Below, one piece after another: positions 5,570-10,957 of a stretch of DNA of 10,957 nt. Position numbers and translations under genes: made by a program. Source of the stretch: Lentisphaeria bacterium (GTDB lineage: Bacteria; Verrucomicrobiota; Lentisphaeria; JABSQK01; UBA12247); contig DMTJ01000352.1 of NCBI GenBank assembly GCA_003477185.1, forward strand, positions 1 to 10,957, given 5' to 3'. Below the pieces are notes generated by a model. It made no database searches, was not told the origin of the DNA, and worked only from the letters and a program-made list of their open reading frames with translations. Positions within the stretch are counted from its first letter, which is position 1, and each line of letters opens with the position of its first letter.

Positions 5570-8249
5570 GGGAGCCTGATTGTGGGGAGAATTGCAGGAG
5601 AATGGAGACGATGCCCGTGGCGGGAATGGTGATTGAGACGGTGTGATTGGCCACTAAACACGGCTGCAGCAGATCCTCAACCGGGCTGATGCACCAGGCA
5701 GCCTGGAGCGGCCGCATCATGTCCAACGTACAGGTTTCCGCATCCGGGCCGTAGTTAATCAAGCGGCAAATCGTGCCGGTATGGTGTTTGGCCTGGTCGA
5801 TGGAGATGAGCCGCACCTTGGGGTTGTCTAGCCGCACCAAGGTCTCGGATTGTACAGCGGCGCAATGAGCCAGGGGCAGAAAGATCGGCTTGCGGGCAAA
5901 GGCATCGGCCATCTGGTAGGTCTGGGCATTGGTCTCGCCAGCGGAGGTGTAAAGCGCACAGTGGTAGCGAATGACGCCCTCTTGTGTGGTTGGGAAGTTC
6001 GTCTCCCAATAGTTGTTGCAGGCCCACGCCAGATGCAGGGGGCTGGCGGGCCGGGGAATGCGCGCTTTGGGTCTGCCAAAGTGAAAATCGCCGAATTGCG
6101 CCAGTGGAATGTCCGGCGCAAACACGCTGAACTGGTGCTTGTCGTCAGCCATGCGGGTGAACGCTTCGGCGGTGATCCAGCCGTTGCTGGTGCGATCGAG
6201 TTGCTGATCGTCGAGCTTGACCGGAATCCCAGACGAGTCGTACGTGGCCTCCCAATCGCTTTCCAGATTTAGCTGACTGACAAAGTAGATGGATTCTGCA
6301 GATGGTACTTTGTCCTTGTGGAGGATGATTGAAACATCAATCCACGGGTGGTCGGGCGACAGGGTAAACTTCTGGATGATCCTCGATGCCCCCTCAAGGC
6401 TGACTTCGCGAATCAGGCTCAGGCTGCGTTCGCTGCGGTCGACGCGAACGCCATGAAAGGCCTGAATTCCGGTGCGGACTGCGCGCCAATCTTTCCAACA
6501 GGGCTCAAGCTTGGTCTCGATCTCGACCACACGATCGTAGTAGGACTTGCGTGAGGCATCAAACCGCGGATCGGGCTTCTCGTGAATCGGTTCGAAAAGG
6601 CCGTACTCAGCCCCTTCCGGGAGGACATCCCAGCTAGTTTTCTTATCCAGCAGGCGCACGATGCGCCCATTGGCCGGGTTGTATTCGAGCCGATGGAACT
6701 CGGTTTCGAGAACCCGAGTTCCACTGGTGCGCAACTCCGCATCGTGCCCGTCCAGTGCCTGGATGGCCACGGATTCTTCTACCGAGATGTCCTGAAGGCA
6801 GGCCGCTGGTTCGGGCGCTTTACACGCAGCCCATGGCAACCGCAGGGTGCTGAATGGCTCCAGCTCCAGGTCTATGGGGATGGTGCCTGCCTGGCTGGTG
6901 CGAAAGTCATCCTCGCCGACTAGCGTGTCGACCTCCGAGATCATGTAGGAAAACCCCTGGAGGCGGCCGAAGATGGCATCCTTCCAACGGGCAGGGAGGT
7001 TCAGAGTAAGGCGGCGTTTACGTGGGGATGGGTTGACTGCCAGCAGGCCCTCGGTTGTCGCCATCGCTGGATTTCCGGCGATATCGGACAGCCGACTGCC
7101 CAGGACGTAGCGAGCCATTTCCTGGCCATCATGAGCCACGTTTCGCTTGTACATCTCTGTGGTGATGACTTGCGGGTGCGAGGGCTGACTGGCGCAGGCC
7201 CAGTAGCCGAAGGTGTGCTCGTCGAACGTTACTGCCTGCTGCCAGGCCTGCGCTTGCAGCTGTTTCAGCCGTTCGTTTTCTGGCAGCTGCGTAGCCAGCA
7301 GCGCCGAGCTGAACAGCTTCTGTTTCGTGCTGGCGTTGATGGTCACTTCATGGGCAGCGGCGCCTGCGCCCACATTCCAGAAGTCACTCCAGTCGCCCAC
7401 AAACGTGGGTAGCGCGGTGTCTGGAACACACGCGAGCCGTTCGGAGAATTGCTCGGGTGTGACGTACTCAATGCGCGGGTAGTCGGCGTGGGTGTTCCAC
7501 TCGCGCACCTTTTCTGCGGTCATCAGGCTCGGGCCACCGTTGTCGTAGGCAACGGGCACGTTGGTAGACGAGAGAAACAGAAAGTCGTGGGGGTAGTCCA
7601 TTCCCTGTAAGTTCTCCCAGAATGCATCCATCGCTGCTTTCATCTCGACGACGGGGGATGTGCATGGCTGGGTGACGACATCGAAGGTGCTGTAGTGGTG
7701 GCCGCTAAAGACTTTGAGTGTGCGCCCGCTCGGCGTCTGCCAGTTGAAGACGCCAGGGCGAATGGGGCCGTTGCCACCGGTGTGCAGGTTGATTCCCATG
7801 ACCAGCAACTTCACGCCAGAGTCGATCAACAGATCGGACATGGCCCAGGGGATGCCATTGACATCGTGTTGAAAGGCGACCGTCCCAGGGATGCTCAGCT
7901 CCTGGCGGTACTGCCGTAGGTCCACCAGTTGCTTGCATAGCGATTCCAGCGAACTGAGCGGTGTGGTGTTGAACTGGATCGCGCCGACACCGATGCGTTC
8001 GTTGTGAATGTAGTGCTGCATGCGAGCCTGCTGGGCTGGCGTGCTGCTGGCCAGCCACTGCCGCAGCTGCTCATGTACTTCAATCGTCCAGCGTGGCTGG
8101 GATGGGGCATCCCACTCTGCCGTGACATCCAGCACATCAAGCACATCATTGATGAAGTCGGTCTGCAACTGTTGAATGACGACCTGGCTGTGGGTGAATC
8201 CCACATCGTAATGGCTATGATGGAGGAGGTAAATATTCTTCAGCTTCAC
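5556..8249 (-). CDS. GH38-type glycosidase, probable cytoplasmic alpha-mannosidase
   Basis: Protein of 897 residues, within the usual GH38 range. It starts with GTG, preceded by a good ribosome-binding sequence (AAGGAAGCGGA just upstream). No signal peptide is present, so it should act in the cytoplasm on imported mannosides. 'LLHHSHYDVGFTH' (8-20) is the GH38 metal site, with H13 and D15 as likely zinc ligands. 'FQHDVNGIPWAMSDLL' (124-139) holds D127, the probable nucleophile. 'YDNGGPS' (233-239) and 'FDEHTFGYW' (340-348, H343 a likely further metal ligand) follow. After a helical middle part, residues from about 450 look like the large beta-rich C-terminal domain. The motifs differ from Golgi and lysosomal mannosidases and fit a divergent bacterial branch, so activity on another alpha-linked sugar is possible. 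It is first in the three-gene operon, and the coupled isomerase and kinase support mannose as product. Confidence 0.88.
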   Translation of the reverse strand: MKLKNIYLLHHSHYDVGFTHSQVVIQQLQTDFINDVLDVLDVTAEWDAPSQPRWTIEVHEQLRQWLASSTPAQQARMQHYIHNERIGVGAIQFNTTPLSSLESLCKQLVDLRQYRQELSIPGTVAFQHDVNGIPWAMSDLLIDSGVKLLVMGINLHTGGNGPIRPGVFNWQTPSGRTLKVFSGHHYSTFDVVTQPCTSPVVEMKAAMDAFWENLQGMDYPHDFLFLSSTNVPVAYDNGGPSLMTAEKVREWNTHADYPRIEYVTPEQFSERLACVPDTALPTFVGDWSDFWNVGAGAAAHEVTINASTKQKLFSSALLATQLPENERLKQLQAQAWQQAVTFDEHTFGYWACASQPSHPQVITTEMYKRNVAHDGQEMARYVLGSRLSDIAGNPAMATTEGLLAVNPSPRKRRLTLNLPARWKDAIFGRLQGFSYMISEVDTLVGEDDFRTSQAGTIPIDLELEPFSTLRLPWAACKAPEPAACLQDISVEESVAIQALDGHDAELRTSGTRVLETEFHRLEYNPANGRIVRLLDKKTSWDVLPEGAEYGLFEPIHEKPDPRFDASRKSYYDRVVEIETKLEPCWKDWRAVRTGIQAFHGVRVDRSERSLSLIREVSLEGASRIIQKFTLSPDHPWIDVSIILHKDKVPSAESIYFVSQLNLESDWEATYDSSGIPVKLDDQQLDRTSNGWITAEAFTRMADDKHQFSVFAPDIPLAQFGDFHFGRPKARIPRPASPLHLAWACNNYWETNFPTTQEGVIRYHCALYTSAGETNAQTYQMADAFARKPIFLPLAHCAAVQSETLVRLDNPKVRLISIDQAKHHTGTICRLINYGPDAETCTLDMMRPLQAAWCISPVEDLLQPCLVANHTVSITIPATGIVSILLQFSPQSGSHETV

Positions 8250-8347
8250 AGTTCCGCTTCCTTCGTGGCCAGGTTAATTTTCGGCTTGATGGTGGCCTTA
8301 TTCAGGCGTCCCCCGTGAGGGCCGAGCCCAATCGTCATTAGGCGTGA

Positions 8348-8375
8348 ACCATAGCAGATTCCCAGCCGAGCACAA
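8348..8375 (-). promoter_or_regulatory. Putative promoter of the GH38-isomerase-kinase operon
   Basis: On the minus strand TTGTGC (8375-8370) and TATGGT (8353-8348) are separated by 16 bp. The -10 element is preceded by TGC, giving an extended -10 of the TGnTATGGT form that can compensate for the weak -35. Transcription would begin near 8341, about 90 nt upstream of the GTG start. This is inferred from the motif; no stronger candidate was seen in the 203-bp gap. Confidence 0.42.
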
Positions 8376-8380
8376 TGAGT

Positions 8381-8419
8381 CAGAATGCATCATTACTGGA
8401 TGAAAATTCCATCATTCTG
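8381..8419. promoter_or_regulatory. Operator-like repeat cluster upstream of the GH38 promoter
   Basis: CAGAATG at 8381-8387 and CATTCTG at 8413-8419 form an inverted pair. CATCATT occurs as a direct repeat at 8388-8394 and 8410-8416, offset 22 bp, about two helical turns. Between them GATGAAAATTCCATC (8399-8413) is a near-palindrome. The cluster is AT-rich against GC-rich surroundings and lies just upstream of the proposed -35, a typical position for an activator site. No regulator gene is present in the window. Confidence 0.3.
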
Positions 8420-8452
8420 CCCCCAGTCGGCACGGTCACTTTTTGGGGGAGA

Positions 8453-8815
8453 CTACGAACAGGGGTCGGATGGGATCAGCGGGTTGCACGAGCCATCCTC
8501 GTAGACGGGCTTCGGCCGCTGCGGGGTGCTGCCGTGCTCCACGTCACGCTCCACTGGTGTCGGCAACTCGGCGAGGACGTCTGCGAAGTCATAGCCAACC
8601 CGGTGGCAACGACCAACACGCCACCTCACTGGCGCCCGATACTTCCAGACCGTCTCGCCTTCCGGCGAAAGCTCGAACATCAGCTTATGGTCGGCCTCGT
8701 TAATCACGGTATAGCCGTTCCAGCAGGCATCGGCGCGATAGCGCGTGACGATGCTGTCGTCTTCCGCAGCAATCCCCCCTTCAGACAGATAGGGCTTAGG
8801 ATTCTCGCCGGTCAT
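8453..8815 (-). CDS. Small protein resembling an arylsulfotransferase-like propeller blade
   Basis: Protein of 120 residues from the ATG at 8815; a GTG directly upstream (8818) is an alternative. AAGGA lies 9 nt before the ATG. The start is 5 nt after the sulfatase stop, so it is probably the last gene of that operon. Codons show a strong G/C preference in third position, like the neighbours. The segment 'GYTVINEADHKLMFELSPEG' followed by 'ETVWKY' resembles the repeated blade of arylsulfotransferase/PQQ-like propellers, which read 'gntlI...g.lfEv.peGe.vWey'. 'GRCHRVGYDFADVLAELP' could match the C-terminal segment of such proteins. It has no signal peptide, although a propeller of this kind would normally be exported and several times longer. 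It may be a C-terminal remnant of a decayed gene or a distinct short family. Family resemblance is from memory of the motif and is weak; the coding call itself is firmer. Confidence 0.58.
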   Translation of the reverse strand: MTGENPKPYLSEGGIAAEDDSIVTRYRADACWNGYTVINEADHKLMFELSPEGETVWKYRAPVRWRVGRCHRVGYDFADVLAELPTPVERDVEHGSTPQRPKPVYEDGSCNPLIPSDPCS

Positions 8816-8820
8816 CACGG

Positions 8821-10293
8821 CTAATCCTTAGACTTCAGCTTCCGATTTTTGGCGAAGGTGGTGAAGTCAGCAAATAGCCGTTGGGCTCTTTCTGGATGGG
8901 ACTCGGACACATCATTCTCTTCAGCAAGATCATCAGCGAGGTTGTACAACTCGAACTGGGCAAGGCTCACGGAGCCCGCATCCTCATGCCTGTGGCGTGA
9001 GACCAGCTTCCATTTTCCCTCGCGAATCGCATGCCGGCCGTTGACCATGGGCGGTCGCCGGTGGTGCTTCGCTGAATCCAGCAGAACGGGCAAGAAGCTA
9101 TGGCTGTCTGCGGCACTGCTCGGGTAGGCTTCAGCGAGATCGATCTGTAACAGTTCGCCAAGGGTGGCGAAGATATCGGTAAAGTTGATGATGCTATTGG
9201 TCTGGCGTTCTGGGGCGATTTGGCCGGGCCACGTGATCATGAATGGGACGCGATGACCGCCTTCCCAGGCATCTGACTTTCTTCCTCGCAACGGCCCGGA
9301 CGAGGCATGTCCAAGCGCTGCCATGGCTGCCACGGCCCAAGGCCCAGGCCCGTTATCACTGGTAAAGATCAAGAGGGTGTTTTTGTCGAGACCGGTCTCC
9401 TTCAACGCACGATTGATCTGCCCAACAACATCATCAAGTTGCATGATCACATCGCCATAATCGCCCAGCGTACTCTTGCCTTTGAACGCCGAGCTAGGCG
9501 CCCAAGGCTGGTGAGGCACAGGTGATGCGTAGTAGAGGAATAAGGGGGTGGCCGCCTCCAACGCGGCGTGGGCGTGAATCAGCTCAACTGCTGCCCGACA
9601 GAATCCTGAGCTCGCATCTTCTGGCTTATACCCGGGGGCCCTCATGACCTTGACAGCTAGTGTTTTCTCGCCCTCTCGCTGCTTGATAACAGTTGCCGTT
9701 TCAGTGGGAAGAGCGACGACGCTGCGGTCCCGGATATAGAACAGTGGCGATGCCCCCGGCGACGACGGGATGCCAAAGAACGAGTCAAATCCGTGATCCA
9801 GCGGTCCCCCCGCCAACGGCTTGGAAAAATCGAATGAGACCGTTCGGCCCTGCTTTTTATTCTCGAAACCAAGATGCCACTTGCCGATCATTTCTGTACG
9901 ATAGCCTTGGTCCCTGAGCAAGCGCGCGAGCGTGGCCTCATCTTTGTCGATAATGGGCCTTCCCGTTGCCAGCGAGGTGTTCTTCACCCCGGTACGGGCG
10001 GGGTTGATCCCGGTCAGTAGCCCGTATCGTGACGGCGTGCAGGTGCCGGAAGCCGAGTGGGCATCCGTAAACCGCAGCCCCTCTTTCGCGAGTTGGTCGA
10101 TGTGCGGCGTGGCGATCTTGGAGTCGGGGTTGTAGCAGGAGACATCCCCATAGCCCAAGTCATCGGCGAGAATGATGACGATGTTGGGCTTACGTCCCGC
10201 AAGCGGTTCTGCCTGTGCCAGGATCGTGCTTAGCAAGACTACGCATAAACAACAAACCAAAAGAGCCGACCAACTGAGTTTTCTCGCAATCAT
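8821..10293 (-). CDS. Secreted formylglycine-dependent sulfatase (sulfatase family S1)
   Basis: Protein of 490 residues that hydrolyses sulfate esters, probably on carbohydrates, in the periplasm or outside the cell. An N-terminal signal peptide is clear: basic start, hydrophobic core about residues 10-25, and a likely cut after 'AQA' (26-28). 'PNIVIILADDLGYGD' gives the calcium ligands D44 and D45. 'CTPSR..LLTG' (from C85) is the CxPSR signature whose cysteine is converted to formylglycine by a maturase not seen here. Further active-site residues are K138 and H140 ('IGKWHLG'), H261, D313 and N314 ('TSDNGP'), and K339 in 'GRKSDAWEGGHRVPF'. All expected catalytic residues are present, so it should be active. 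It starts 15 nt after the SGNH hydrolase stop and is followed by the small gene at 8815, forming an operon. The exact substrate cannot be read from the sequence. Confidence 0.96.
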   Translation of the reverse strand: MIARKLSWSALLVCCLCVVLLSTILAQAEPLAGRKPNIVIILADDLGYGDVSCYNPDSKIATPHIDQLAKEGLRFTDAHSASGTCTPSRYGLLTGINPARTGVKNTSLATGRPIIDKDEATLARLLRDQGYRTEMIGKWHLGFENKKQGRTVSFDFSKPLAGGPLDHGFDSFFGIPSSPGASPLFYIRDRSVVALPTETATVIKQREGEKTLAVKVMRAPGYKPEDASSGFCRAAVELIHAHAALEAATPLFLYYASPVPHQPWAPSSAFKGKSTLGDYGDVIMQLDDVVGQINRALKETGLDKNTLLIFTSDNGPGPWAVAAMAALGHASSGPLRGRKSDAWEGGHRVPFMITWPGQIAPERQTNSIINFTDIFATLGELLQIDLAEAYPSSAADSHSFLPVLLDSAKHHRRPPMVNGRHAIREGKWKLVSRHRHEDAGSVSLAQFELYNLADDLAEENDVSESHPERAQRLFADFTTFAKNRKLKSKD

Positions 10294-10308
10294 GTTCTCA
10301 GCACGACT

Positions 10309-10957
10309 TCATTCCCCGGTTGGAACCTGCAATGCTTCGAGAACAAGAGAGGCCAGTAAACGATTACCTGCCTTGCTCAGATGAACAGAATCCGAGGTCA
10401 GGATTCCCTTTGCCACATTCTCTGAGTTGTGCTCTCTCAGGTAGTTAATGAATGCCTTGCGCAGATCAAGCAACTGCGCGCCGCTCTCCGTGGCCACTTT
10501 CCGACTGATGTTCGAATACTCATCCAGTAGCTTGTCCGAGGGATTTTCCCCGTGAGCCTTTTCGCCAATCACCGTCGGCGTGCAAAGTATGACTCGCGCG
10601 CCGACGCCGTTGATCTGCTTGATCATGTCTTTGAGCCCATTCTCAAAGTCCGCGGGAGTCGTCCCTTTTTTACCACGAGCAATCACCCTGGGATGCGTCC
10701 AGTGCCAGACATCGTTGATGCCGATATAGATCATGACAATCGTAGGCTTCTTCTGCAGGACATCGGAATCAAGCCGCTTCTGGCAGTCGGGCACTTTATG
10801 CCCGCTCCGGCCCGCGCCAATCAGCTCAATACCGAGGTTGGGATAGGCCTTCGCAATTGCCCGTGCGCTCAACGTCACGTAGCCATCGGGCTTGACACCC
10901 GCGGCCGTAATCGAGTCCCCCATCCATTTATTCAGCGCAGGCGAGGCGGCCGATCTT
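10309..10957 (-). CDS. SGNH/GDSL-family hydrolase, 5' end outside window
   Basis: The reading frame runs from the right edge to a TGA at 10309. All SGNH blocks are visible. 'GDSIT' carries the nucleophile serine (codon 10914-10912). A block II glycine lies in 'IGAGRSGHK', the block III asparagine in 'IYIGIND', and the catalytic D and H in 'TSDSVHLSKAGN', close to the C-terminus. Such enzymes are esterases, often deacetylating polysaccharides, which fits the sulfatase 15 nt downstream. The ATG at 10923 is directly before GDSIT and would remove the first beta strand, so the real start is probably further upstream; the frame stays open to the edge. The visible upstream residues ('SPALNKWMGDSIT') lack the usual hydrophobic strand, which could mean an N-terminal anomaly or a frameshift near the edge. 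Export cannot be judged without the N-terminus. Confidence 0.88.
   Translation of the reverse strand, partial: RSAASPALNKWMGDSITAAGVKPDGYVTLSARAIAKAYPNLGIELIGAGRSGHKVPDCQKRLDSDVLQKKPTIVMIYIGINDVWHWTHPRVIARGKKGTTPADFENGLKDMIKQINGVGARVILCTPTVIGEKAHGENPSDKLLDEYSNISRKVATESGAQLLDLRKAFINYLREHNSENVAKGILTSDSVHLSKAGNRLLASLVLEALQVPTGE

Noticed and set aside
8222..8230. Strong Shine-Dalgarno-like GGAGGAGGT on the plus strand
   Set aside because: It is the complement of codons for Tyr-Leu-Leu-His in the GH38 N-terminus and no start codon follows at a useful distance.
8420..8449. CCCCCA / TGGGGG inverted repeat considered as terminator of the sulfatase operon
   Set aside because: Loop of 18 nt and no T-tract on the minus strand; it lies just after the small gene's stop and could stabilise the transcript end, but intrinsic termination is not supported.
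8375..8824. Plus-strand frame of 149 codons opposite the small propeller-like gene
   Set aside because: The minus-strand frame has a ribosome-binding site, operon spacing, good third-position codon bias and a recognisable motif; the plus frame has none of these.

Overview
The window looks like part of a Gram-negative, polysaccharide-degrading bacterium. The Planctomycetes-Verrucomicrobia-Chlamydiae group fits best, Verrucomicrobiota most likely. This is inferred from gene content: a secreted formylglycine sulfatase next to an SGNH hydrolase, a GH38 / long mannose-6-phosphate isomerase / ROK kinase cassette, a DUF885 lipoprotein and a type II secretion F-type protein. Base composition is GC-rich throughout. 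No tRNA, rRNA, CRISPR array, transposase or phage gene was seen.

Layout, left to right. (1) 1-581, minus: N-terminal part of a GspF-type inner-membrane protein, cut by the window edge. (2) 582-803: divergent spacer with a good plus-strand sigma70-like promoter and a hairpin touching the next start codon. (3) 804-2516, plus: DUF885 metallopeptidase-like lipoprotein. (4) 2517-2882: spacer of 366 bp between converging genes, with small palindromes and no convincing gene; it may be an interspersed repeat remnant. (5) 2883-8249, minus: a compact three-gene operon read GH38 glycosidase, then 585-residue class I mannose-6-phosphate isomerase, then ROK sugar kinase. The first two overlap by 14 nt and the last two are 2 nt apart. 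(6) 8250-8452: probable promoter region of that operon, with an operator-like repeat cluster. (7) 8453-10957, minus: a second operon read SGNH hydrolase (cut by the window edge), sulfatase, then a 120-residue protein resembling one blade of an arylsulfotransferase-like propeller.

How the genes may work together (inference). The GH38 enzyme has no signal peptide, so it should release mannose from imported oligosaccharides in the cytoplasm. The ROK kinase would phosphorylate the sugar and the isomerase would convert mannose 6-phosphate to fructose 6-phosphate. The exported sulfatase and the SGNH hydrolase would remove sulfate and ester groups (such as acetyl) outside the cytoplasm. Together this suggests use of sulfated, mannose-containing glycans. 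The link between the two operons rests only on adjacency and shared orientation.

The least ordinary items are the roughly 240-residue N-terminal extension of the isomerase, the small propeller-like protein, the repeat cluster upstream of the GH38 promoter, and the start-codon hairpin of the DUF885 gene. None amounts to clear proof of a wholly new system.
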